The translations under genes were made by a program, and so were the position numbers. The notes under the pieces are model-generated. The model did no database searches, was not told the DNA's origin, and worked only from the letters and a program-made list of their open reading frames with translations. 20,905 nucleotides of DNA from Bacillota bacterium (GTDB lineage Bacteria > Bacillota > Bacilli > Paenibacillales > Paenibacillaceae), in NCBI GenBank assembly GCA_023418755.1, contig JAEZZE010000334.1:1-20905 (forward strand), given 5' to 3'. This document shows, one piece after another, positions 14,613-20,905 of this stretch (the stretch's first letter is position 1; each line of letters opens with the position of its first letter).

Positions 14613-15998
14613 TCACCAGCCTTTTTCAGATTTCGTTTCTTGGAGCAGCCATGAACGTACGTCCGCGATCAGGTACAGGGTACCGGTCACCACGTTCAGC
14701 GTATTCCCGTCCCCGGCGGACGACGAAGCTCCCAGCAGCGCTTCCAGCGCGCGCCGCCAATCCGGTTCGACGATCACGTTCGGAGACCTTCCGAGCTCCG
14801 ACCCTACCCTCCGGGCAACGGCCGCGAGTTCGGAAGCGTTCATTTTTTTATGAAAATCGGGTTCCGTAACCACAAGCGTATCCACCAATGGTAGTATATG
14901 CCTCAACGAATGCTCATGATTCTTGTTCGGCATCATCGCCATCATTACATTTACTCGTTCGCAATCGTATACGCTCCGTAAAGCCCGGCTCAGCGCCTCC
15001 ATCCCTTCCGGATTGTGCGCTCCGTCGATCAGAATCCGCGGGTCCCGGGATACCATCTCCAGCCGTCCGGGCCACTTCGTCTCCCGCAGGCCCGCCTCCA
15101 GATGCTCGTCGTCGACGATCAGCGCGTAGTACTGGCGAAGAACTTCAAGCGTCATGACCGCCGTGGCCGCGTTCTCGATCTGATGTTCCCCGTTCAGCGT
15201 AATCGTAAGCGAGGAAATCGTCCGAAACGGGCTGCGGAAAGAAAAGCTTTGCTCGTCCTCGGCCACCGCAAGCGGTTGATAGACGTACTGTTCTCCCGAC
15301 CGGTAAAGGGTCGCCTGGCGCATGCGGGCCGTCTCTTCGACGACCTGCACGACTTCAGGCTGGGACGCCGCCGTAACGACGGGAACGCCGGCCTTGACGA
15401 TTCCCGCCTTCTCGCGGGCGATGTCGGCGAGCGTCGGGCCAAGCACGTCCATATGGTCGTGCCCGACGTTGGTAATGACGCTGATGACCGGCGTAACGAC
15501 GTTCGTCACGTCCAGGCGCCCCCCCAGCCCGGTCTCCCAGACGACGTAGTCGGGAAACGTGACCGTGCCGTAGTATAGCAGCGCAATCGCCGTCGTCACC
15601 TCGAACATCGACGGCGAACCGAGTTCGGTCGCCGCCAGCTCATCCGCTGCCGGCTTCAGCCGGTTCGCGAGTCGAACGAGATGCTCGTCTTCGATGTCCT
15701 GTCCGTTATATTGCAGGCGGTTGGAATAAGACGTAAGATACGGGGACGTAAAAGTCCCTACGTCGTATCCGCTCTTAAGCAGCACGCTCGTCAGGTAGGC
15801 GCACACCGAACCCTTGCCGTTCGTGCCCGCCACGTGGATGAATTTCAGCCGGCGCTCCGGATGGTTGAACCGTTCCATCAGCAGCCCGATCCGATCCAAG
15901 CCGGGCCGGATGCCGAAAGCGGTCAGTCCGGTAATCCACGCCATCGCTTCCTCCGCGGTGCGGAAGGCGGCCTCTTCGGCCGTTCTGTCATTCGTCAT
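14613..15998 (-). CDS. folC: FolC, folylpolyglutamate/dihydrofolate synthase
   Basis: FolC adds glutamates to folates, and in many bacteria also makes dihydrofolate from dihydropteroate. The 461-residue product has the Mur-ligase-like P-loop VAGTNGKGS (56-64), TSPYLTSYSNRLQYNG, the DVTNVV motif of the omega region (WETGLGGRLDVTNVV) and IDGAHNPEGM in the C-terminal domain. It starts with ATG at 15998, 18 bp after the valS stop, with GGGAGG formed right at that stop. It shares fold ancestry with its neighbour MurC, but the FolC motifs leave no doubt. Transcription is presumably controlled by the valS T-box. Confidence 0.95.
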   Translation of the reverse strand: MTNDRTAEEAAFRTAEEAMAWITGLTAFGIRPGLDRIGLLMERFNHPERRLKFIHVAGTNGKGSVCAYLTSVLLKSGYDVGTFTSPYLTSYSNRLQYNGQDIEDEHLVRLANRLKPAADELAATELGSPSMFEVTTAIALLYYGTVTFPDYVVWETGLGGRLDVTNVVTPVISVITNVGHDHMDVLGPTLADIAREKAGIVKAGVPVVTAASQPEVVQVVEETARMRQATLYRSGEQYVYQPLAVAEDEQSFSFRSPFRTISSLTITLNGEHQIENAATAVMTLEVLRQYYALIVDDEHLEAGLRETKWPGRLEMVSRDPRILIDGAHNPEGMEALSRALRSVYDCERVNVMMAMMPNKNHEHSLRHILPLVDTLVVTEPDFHKKMNASELAAVARRVGSELGRSPNVIVEPDWRRALEALLGASSSAGDGNTLNVVTGTLYLIADVRSWLLQETKSEKGW

Positions 15999-16016
15999 GT
16001 TGCCTTGCGCCTCCCG

Positions 16017-18683
16017 TCATCCTTGCAGTTCCGCGATCCTCGCCAGCACTTTGTCCCGCTTGTCGCGATAATCCTGCCCCTTGGCCCGCTCCTGCTCGAC
16101 GACGTGCGCCGGAGCTTTGGCGATGTAGCCTTCGTTGGACAGCTTCTTCTCGACGCGTCCCACTTCCGCGTTCAAGTTGTCTAGCTCCTTGTTCAGGCGG
16201 GCAATCTCCTGGGCGATGTCGATCAGACCGGCCAGCGGCAAATACAGCTCGGCTCCGGTCACGATCGCCGTCATCGCCTTGTCCGGAGGCGTCAGTCCGC
16301 GATCGAGCGTGTATGCCGACGTATTGCAGAACCGCTGGATGTAAATCTCGTTCCGCGAGAAGATCGCTTCCTCCGCTTCCCCCGTCGGCTTAAGCAGCAG
16401 CTCGACTTTCTTGCCCGGCGATACGTTCACTTCCGCGCGAATGTTGCGCACGGCGCGGATCGCTTCCATCAACAGCTCCATTTCCTTGACGGAGCCGGGC
16501 GCTTCGAATTCCGCGCGGTAGTCCGGCCATGCGGCCAGCATGATCGTCTCGCCCGGCTCGTGCGGCAGATGCTGCCAGATTTCCTCGGACAAGTACGGCA
16601 TGAACGGGTGGAGAAGCCGCAAGGTGCGGTCCAGCACGTAAGCGAGCACCGACTGCGTGCTGCGCTTAGCCGCCGCGTCTTCGCCGTAGAGCGTAAGCTT
16701 GGAAAATTCGATATACCAATCGCACAGATCGTCCCAGATGAAATTGTACAGCAGACGTCCGGTTTCCCCGAACTCGTAGTTTTCCATCAAGCGCGTGACG
16801 TCCCGCGCGGTCTCGTTGAACCGGTGAAGGATCCAGCGGTCTGCCGTCGACAGCTCGCCGCCAAGGTCGATCCGATCGTTCTCGAAGCCTTCCAGATTCA
16901 TCAGCGCGAACCTGGAGGCGTTCCAGATCTTGTTCGCGAAGTTGCGAGCCTGCTCCACCTTCTCGAAGCGGAAACGCAGGTCCTGCCCCGGCGTGCTGCC
17001 GGTGGAAATCATGAAACGCATCGCGTCGGCGCCGTACTTCTCGATGACCTCGAGCGGATCGACGCCGTTGCCGAGCGATTTGGACATTTTGCGGCCTTCC
17101 GCGTCGCGGACGAGTCCGTGGATCAGCACGTCCTTGAACGGAATGCGGTCCGTAAACTCCAGCGCGGTGAAAATCATCCGGGCGACCCAGAAGTAGATGA
17201 TGTCGTATCCGGTCACGAGCACGTCGGTCGGATAGTAACGTTTGAAGTCGTCGCTGTCCTCCGGCCAGCCGAGCGTGGAGAACGGCCAGAGCGCCGAGCT
17301 GAACCACGTGTCGAGGACGTCGTTGTCCTGCTTCCATGGGGAGCCCGGCTCTTCCGCGCCCTGCGGCGCTTCCATGCCGACGTACACCTCGCCGGTCGTC
17401 TCGTGGTACCAGGCCGGAATGCGGTGGCCCCACCAGAGTTGACGGGAAATGCACCAGTCGCGGACGTTCTCGATCCAGTGAAGGTAGATCTTCTCGAACC
17501 TGTCCGGCACGAAGTTGACGCCCTCTCCCGACTTCTGCGAGGCGATCGCCTTCTCGGCCAGCGGCTTCATGCTGACGAACCACTGCGTGGACAAATACGG
17601 CTCGACGACGGCGCCGGAACGCTCGCTGTGGCCGACCTGGTGCACGTGGTCCTCGATATTGATGCAGATGCCCTGCTCCTGCAGGTCCTTGACGATCGCC
17701 TTGCGGCACTCGGAGCGATCCATGCCTTCATACGGACCGGCGAACTCGTTCATCTTGCCGCCTTCGTCCATGACCGTGATTTGCGGCAAGTCGTGCCTCG
17801 CGCCGACTTCGAAGTCGTTGGGGTCGTGCGCAGGCGTAATCTTGACCGCGCCGCTGCCGAATTCCTTGTCGACGTATTCGTCGCCGATGATCGGAATTTC
17901 GCGGTTTACGATCGGGAGAAGGATCGTGCGGCCGATCAGGTGCTTATAGCGCTCGTCTTCCGGATGAACGGCGACGGCGGTATCGCCGAGCATCGTCTCG
18001 GGACGAGTGGTCGCGACCGTGATCGATCCGCTGCCGTCGGCGAGCGGGTAGCGAAGATGATACAGATGGCCGTTCACTTCCTTGTATTCGACCTCGATAT
18101 CGGACAGAGCGGTGCGCGCCGCCGGGTCCCAGTTGATAATCCGTTTGCCGCGGTAGATCAGCCCTTTGTCGTACAAGCGCACGAACACTTCGCGCACGGC
18201 CTTGGACAGACCTTCGTCCAGCGTAAACCGCTCGCGGGAGTAGTCCAGGCTGAGCCCCATTTTCGACCATTGGTCGCGGATCGTCCCCGCATACAGCTCC
18301 TTCCATTCCCATACCTTCTCGAGGAACGCTTCGCGTCCCAGATCGTAGCGGCTCTTGCCTTCTTCGCGGAGCTTCTGCTCCACTTTCGTCTGGGTCGCGA
18401 TGCCGGCATGGTCGGTGCCCGGCACCCACAGGGCGTCGAAGCCCTGCATCCGCTTGAAACGGATCAAAATATCCTGCAGCGTAAAATCGAGCGCGTGCCC
18501 GATATGCAGCATTCCGGTTACGTTCGGCGGCGGTATGACGATGGTGTATTTGGGAGCGTCGGGGCGACGTCCGGCTTGAAAATACCCGCTCTTCAGCCAA
18601 TGGTCGTACCATTTGCGCTCGGCGCTAGTCGGGTCGTAAGTCGTCGGCATTTCGACGTTCGGGCTTTTCGTGGATTCGGACAT
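16017..18683 (-). CDS. valS: Valyl-tRNA synthetase
   Basis: ValS charges tRNA-Val and edits mischarged threonine. The 888-residue class Ia enzyme has the HIGH motif (60-63, in GMLHIGHALDF), the CP1 editing domain (roughly 190-400), GRKMSKSLGNGVDPLE at about 530, the anticodon-binding domain, and a C-terminal coiled-coil arm (about 815-888, EIARLNKELDNLNAEVGRVEKKL) that contacts the tRNA. I chose the ATG at 18683 (MSESTKSP), 11 bases after GGAGG; the frame is open further upstream but runs into the leader terminator, so longer starts are not credible. It is first in valS-folC-murC. The T-box leader with a GUC specifier shows that uncharged tRNA-Val induces it. Confidence 0.98.
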   Translation of the reverse strand: MSESTKSPNVEMPTTYDPTSAERKWYDHWLKSGYFQAGRRPDAPKYTIVIPPPNVTGMLHIGHALDFTLQDILIRFKRMQGFDALWVPGTDHAGIATQTKVEQKLREEGKSRYDLGREAFLEKVWEWKELYAGTIRDQWSKMGLSLDYSRERFTLDEGLSKAVREVFVRLYDKGLIYRGKRIINWDPAARTALSDIEVEYKEVNGHLYHLRYPLADGSGSITVATTRPETMLGDTAVAVHPEDERYKHLIGRTILLPIVNREIPIIGDEYVDKEFGSGAVKITPAHDPNDFEVGARHDLPQITVMDEGGKMNEFAGPYEGMDRSECRKAIVKDLQEQGICINIEDHVHQVGHSERSGAVVEPYLSTQWFVSMKPLAEKAIASQKSGEGVNFVPDRFEKIYLHWIENVRDWCISRQLWWGHRIPAWYHETTGEVYVGMEAPQGAEEPGSPWKQDNDVLDTWFSSALWPFSTLGWPEDSDDFKRYYPTDVLVTGYDIIYFWVARMIFTALEFTDRIPFKDVLIHGLVRDAEGRKMSKSLGNGVDPLEVIEKYGADAMRFMISTGSTPGQDLRFRFEKVEQARNFANKIWNASRFALMNLEGFENDRIDLGGELSTADRWILHRFNETARDVTRLMENYEFGETGRLLYNFIWDDLCDWYIEFSKLTLYGEDAAAKRSTQSVLAYVLDRTLRLLHPFMPYLSEEIWQHLPHEPGETIMLAAWPDYRAEFEAPGSVKEMELLMEAIRAVRNIRAEVNVSPGKKVELLLKPTGEAEEAIFSRNEIYIQRFCNTSAYTLDRGLTPPDKAMTAIVTGAELYLPLAGLIDIAQEIARLNKELDNLNAEVGRVEKKLSNEGYIAKAPAHVVEQERAKGQDYRDKRDKVLARIAELQG

Positions 18684-18763
18684 GAGTGGCACTACCTCCA
18701 TAGAGACATCGATTCGCGGTTTGCGTGCGGCCCGGCATCGGCTTTGCAGCTTCGGCTGGCCGT

Positions 18764-18803
18764 CAAAAAAATACAAAAACCTCCCGTCGCAAAGGACGAA
18801 AGG
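18764..18803 (-). terminator. Leader terminator of the valS T-box
   Basis: On the minus strand CCTTTCGTC (18803-18795) pairs with GACGGGAGG (18788-18780), with two G-U pairs, across a six-base loop, followed by TTTTTGTATTTTTTT. It lies directly after the T-box sequence, as expected for the off state that forms when tRNA-Val is charged. Confidence 0.9.
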
Positions 18804-19050
18804 TCAACTTCCGTGGTACCACCTTCGTTCCGTACGGGCCGGCCAAGCGGGACCGTAACGGCACTCGACGCAAAGTAACGGTTGCTACCGTCCCGTTCTA
18901 CTCGCTTCCGGCGGACATGCCGGGCCTCGAACCGGGAAACTCCAGGGCGACTCGCAGCAGCGCATTTCCGCGGAACCTCTCAGCGCTGGCTTGGCAGCGG
19001 TCCCGCTCTCTGACGGATGATCTGACTACTCTTCCCTATCCTCGTTATTG
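18764..19050 (-). promoter_or_regulatory. T-box riboswitch, valine (GUC specifier)
   Basis: The conserved T-box sequence AAGGTGGTACCACGG is on the minus strand at 18825-18811. The TGGT within it can pair with the ACCA end of tRNA-Val (discriminator A). Upstream, stem I shows the AGAGAGC-type GA motif, the apical GCCAAGCCAGCGCTGAGAGG region and a specifier loop GCGA-GTC-GCCCTGGAG. The GTC at 18951-18949 is a valine codon placed as in known specifier loops. The leader is about 290 nt from the predicted transcript start to the end of the terminator. Uncharged tRNA-Val should stabilise the antiterminator and allow expression of valS, folC and murC. Specifier position is assigned by alignment from memory. 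Confidence 0.93.
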
Positions 19051-19056
19051 TAACTT

Positions 19057-19085
19057 ATTTTACCTTTACCCTGTAAGAGAGTCAA
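19057..19085 (-). promoter_or_regulatory. Sigma-A promoter of the valS leader
   Basis: On the minus strand TTGACT (19085-19080) and TAAAAT (19062-19057) are 17 bp apart, each matching consensus at five of six bases. Transcription would start near 19050, just before stem I of the T-box. Confidence 0.88.
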
Positions 19086-19390
19086 TACGGGCGCCTCGGA
19101 AGCGATTAGGGAGGACTTTGGGAGTATTTTCGGGAGGGCGTTTGGGAGCTTTATTGCGGCTTTGGGACGGATTAGAGGAGCTTGGGATAATATTGGGGTA
19201 GACTTGAAGTCAAGTTTAGAAAGTGTCTCGGGGAACATTGGGTGGGTTTAGTGGGACCTCGGGAGCGCATTGGAAGGAGCTTAGGTGGGGCTGGGGGAGT
19301 TTGGGACATTGGTGGACTTAGAGGTTGCTTGGAGAGTATCTCGGGATATTGGTGGACTTAGAGGTTGCTAGAGCGTACCGTGGCGAGGCT
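19086..19390. other. G-rich, C-poor intergenic tract
   Basis: No gene is recognisable. The + strand has many GGGA and TTGGGA runs and few cytosines, giving strong strand asymmetry unlike the coding DNA around it. Short related phrases (TTTGGGAG, CTTAG, GGAGCTT) recur irregularly, as in a decayed repeat. A 70-codon minus frame across it (19238-19026) only translates this composition and runs into the valS promoter, so I do not call it. Confidence 0.6.
19308..19369. repeat. 22 bp perfect direct repeat, 40 bp period
   Basis: ATTGGTGGACTTAGAGGTTG plus CT occurs at 19308-19329 and again at 19348-19369 without mismatch. It ends 21 bp before the spoVID-side terminator hairpin. It is probably a recent tandem duplication in the G-rich tract. 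Confidence 0.85.
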
Positions 19391-19418
19391 AAAAAGGGGA
19401 CTACCGATCGGTAGCCCC
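19391..19418 (-). terminator. Intrinsic terminator for spoVID transcript
   Basis: The perfect 14 bp palindrome CTACCGATCGGTAG (19401-19414) is extended by GGGG (19396-19399) pairing with CCCC (19415-19418) past an A/C mismatch-free-standing pair. On the minus strand TTTTT (19395-19391) follows the hairpin. The orientation fits transcripts coming from spoVID. Confidence 0.8.
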
Positions 19419-19469
19419 CGCAAAGCAATCGGATTAAGCTTCGACGCTTAATGTTACTTTGCGGGGGCT
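19413..19469. repeat. Nested inverted repeat overlapping the terminator
   Basis: AGCCCCCGCAAAG (19413-19425) pairs perfectly over 13 bp with CTTTGCGGGGGCT (19457-19469). Inside, ATTAAGC (19433-19439) pairs with GCTTAAT (19446-19452) around a six-base loop. The AGCCCCC segment is also the arm of the adjacent terminator hairpin, so the two structures cannot form at full length together. Confidence 0.85.
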
Positions 19470-19552
19470 CTTGCGGCGGAAGGAGACGGATGCGACTTAC
19501 ACCCAGCGATCGATCATCGCACGGTACGTCTCTGTTACTTGGCAGACAGCCT

Positions 19553-19739
19553 CACCTTGGGCGGTTTACGGCATCTTGTGCGGTTCGCGGCACCTTGGGC
19601 GGTTCACGGCACCTTGGGCGGTTACGGCATCTTGGGCGGTTTACGTACCTTGGGCGGTTTACGCTCTTTGGGCGGTTTATACGTCATCTTGTACGGTTTA
19701 CGGCACCTTGTGCGGTTAGGGCACCTTGTACGATTACGG
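19553..19739. repeat. Ten-unit 18-21 bp tandem array abutting spoVID
   Basis: Units resembling CACCTTGGGCGGTTTACGG run head to tail at 19553, 19572, 19591, 19610, 19628, 19646, 19664, 19685, 19704 and 19722. Most units are 18 or 19 bp; the seventh is 21 bp. Variation is concentrated at a few positions (CAC/CAT, GGGC/GTGC/GTAC, TTTACGG/TTCGCGG/TTACGG). The last unit ends inside the spoVID reading frame: its TTACGG is the final Pro codon and the TAA stop read on the other strand. There are no spacers, so it is a minisatellite and not a CRISPR array. Confidence 0.9.
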
Positions 19740-20905
19740 AATATAAAGCACTTGACCTTCCGACAAATAAGGTTCCTGCAGACGATTATAGAGCTGAAGC
19801 TCGCGCGTCTGAAGGTTGTAACGGGTGGCGATCGACTCGAGCGTCTCTTCCCGCTGGACGATGCACATTCTGACTTTGCGGAACGATTGTCCCTCCGAGC
19901 CGCTGCTCAGGAATAGCCGCGTCCACTCGATTTCATCGCCGGTGCTCGCGTTCTGAGCCGCGGAATCCGCAGACTGCGCCTGCTGCTCCGCCTGGGCCGC
20001 CGCCTCCTGATCGCGGAGCTGCGCTTCCCGTTTCGCGCCCTTCTCTCCGAGCTGGGAGAGCAGGCCGACTCCGGATGCCGGGAATTCCGCCTGCGATTCG
20101 AGGGGTTTGCCCCCAAGCGCGACCCGAACATCCGGCTTCTCTTCGGGTACCGAGGGCTGGGCATCGGCATCCTGCACGAAATCGGCTTCGGCTTCAGCTT
20201 CGACTCCGGCATCGGCATCGGCTTCCCCCGGCTGTTCGGCCGCATCGGACCTCCTCTTCGACAGGTCGCCCCACTGGACGGCCTCTCCGGCGGCATCGGG
20301 AGACGCCTCGGCTATTTGCTCCTGGAGCGCGTCGGCCTGGTCGGTTCTCGACTCTTCCAGATGTTGGAACATCGACAGCCAACTGCTCTCCTTGGCTTCC
20401 TTGGCCTCCTTCGACGCATCGTAAGCAAGCGCCGCATCGGTCTCCTGCTGCAGACCCCACTCGTCGACGCGCTCTTGCTCGGCCACTCCTTCCGCCGGAA
20501 GCGGCTGATCTTCCGCCCCTTCTGCCTCCTGCTCGCCCCCGGCCTCAAGCGAGGCGTCGCCCGCCAACCTGACGTCCGCGTCGTCCTCCGGCTGCGCCTG
20601 ATGCACGACCGTAAAACTGTCGTCCCTCCAGATCGGGCTCTGGGCGGATTGAAGCTGTAGCCCGCGCAACGCCAGCACTCCCGTTACGTTAAGAGAGCGG
20701 GTCGTAAGCAGATCCACGTCGAAGTTGTCGATCTCCACCGCCAGCTCTTCCACGCTCTGAATCCGGTTAAGGGGAAGGCCGATCTCCACCGGAATCCAAT
20801 GCTCGAGCTGAGACAAGCCGGTGCCGCCCTGGGAGCGGTACACTCCCGACAACAGCAAATGCCCTCTCAACAGCACTTGGTCGTCTTGCGGCAATGCTTG
20901 CATAT
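19734..20905 (-). CDS. spoVID: SpoVID, spore coat morphogenetic protein with LysM (5' end missing)
   Basis: SpoVID sits at the mother-cell side of the forespore, recruits SafA and is needed for coat encasement. The visible 390 codons are open to the window edge, so the true start lies beyond 20905. The first 80 residues (LLRGHLLLSGVY, then EHWIPVEIGLPLNRI and VEIDNFDVDLLTTRSLNVTGVLALRGL) match my recollection of the SpoVID N-terminal coat-assembly domain. A long acidic Ala/Glu-rich linker follows (about 100-325). The C-terminal 55 residues contain RKVRMCIVQREETLESIATRYN and LYNRLQEPYLSEGQVLYIP, a LysM domain very close in pattern to the C-terminus of B. subtilis SpoVID, which contacts lipid II. 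In B. subtilis spoVID also lies near valS, with ysxE between them; ysxE is absent here. Family expression is under sigma-E, but that promoter is outside the window. Confidence 0.9.
   Translation of the reverse strand, partial: MQALPQDDQVLLRGHLLLSGVYRSQGGTGLSQLEHWIPVEIGLPLNRIQSVEELAVEIDNFDVDLLTTRSLNVTGVLALRGLQLQSAQSPIWRDDSFTVVHQAQPEDDADVRLAGDASLEAGGEQEAEGAEDQPLPAEGVAEQERVDEWGLQQETDAALAYDASKEAKEAKESSWLSMFQHLEESRTDQADALQEQIAEASPDAAGEAVQWGDLSKRRSDAAEQPGEADADAGVEAEAEADFVQDADAQPSVPEEKPDVRVALGGKPLESQAEFPASGVGLLSQLGEKGAKREAQLRDQEAAAQAEQQAQSADSAAQNASTGDEIEWTRLFLSSGSEGQSFRKVRMCIVQREETLESIATRYNLQTRELQLYNRLQEPYLSEGQVLYIP

Noticed and set aside
13106..14869. A 587-codon + strand open frame opposite murC and the end of folC
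   Set aside because: It has no domain, runs through the murC terminator, and is rich in Arg/His as shadows of G+C-rich genes usually are.
18684..18776. Upstream extension of valS (31 extra residues from a TTG)
   Set aside because: It would start in the T-run of the leader terminator; the ATG at 18683 has a ribosome binding site and gives normal length.
16560..18878. A 772-codon open frame on the + strand opposite valS
   Set aside because: It is antisense to an unmistakable valyl-tRNA synthetase and its T-box, has no recognisable domain, and long antisense frames are expected in high-G+C coding DNA.
19026..19238. 70-codon minus-strand frame in the G-rich tract
   Set aside because: It crosses the valS promoter and enters the T-box leader; its sequence mirrors the local repeat composition.
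19286..19304. G-quadruplex
   Set aside because: Only three close G-runs of three or more are present; a fourth run would need a long loop.
19553..19739. CRISPR array
   Set aside because: Units are contiguous with no unique spacers and no cas genes are nearby.
19451..19916. Two + strand frames across the tandem repeats that give Leu-Gly-Gly-Leu or Leu-Gly-Arg-Phe repeat peptides
   Set aside because: The peptides are only translations of the minisatellite, run into spoVID antisense, and have no convincing ribosome binding site.

Overview
The window looks like a chromosomal stretch from an endospore-forming Firmicute of the Paenibacillaceae (Paenibacillus or Cohnella type). The reasons are high G+C, a valine T-box leader, sporulation genes (spoVID, a SpoIIB-like gene, spoIVFA, spoIVFB), an RNase E/G gene beside them, and minCD without minE. 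The genus is inferred from gene order and remembered relatives; no search was run. All recognised genes lie on the minus strand, so transcription runs from high to low coordinates.

Layout in the direction of transcription. (1) 20905-19734: the 3' part of spoVID, a spore coat morphogenetic protein ending in a LysM domain; its 5' end lies outside the window. (2) 19739-19086: about 650 bp without a gene. It holds a tandem array of ten 18-21 bp units that begins inside the spoVID stop region, a set of overlapping inverted repeats that includes a terminator, and a G-rich, C-poor tract with a 22 bp direct repeat. (3) 19085-14603: a sigma-A promoter and a T-box leader (specifier GUC) driving valS-folC-murC, closed by an intrinsic terminator. 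(4) 13175-11625: a SpoIIB-like SPOR-domain gene with a possible sigma-E promoter and its own terminator. (5) 11624-1382: a long block DUF4321-maf-radC-mreB-mreC-mreD-minC-minD-rodA-spoIVFA-spoIVFB-rng. It has a good promoter before the DUF4321 gene and a second candidate inside the radC/mreB junction, and its genes are short-spaced or overlapping. (6) 1381-1: a terminator, then a nuclease-like gene broken by one in-frame TAG, then about 380 bp with no recognisable gene.

The block links spore formation (coat anchoring, septal wall remodelling, pro-sigma-K processing), cell shape and elongation (MreBCD, RodA), division-site placement (MinCD), peptidoglycan precursor synthesis (MurC), and housekeeping functions (valine charging, folate polyglutamylation, nucleotide sanitation, RNA processing). 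Gene order follows the B. subtilis spoVID-valS-folC-spoIIB-maf-radC-mreBCD-minCD-spoIVFAB region, with murC, rodA and rng added. In B. subtilis rplU follows spoIVFB; here no rplU is seen after rng.

I do not see a clearly new multi-gene system. The parts least explained by known genes are the repeat-rich spoVID-valS interval and the interrupted nuclease-like gene after rng.
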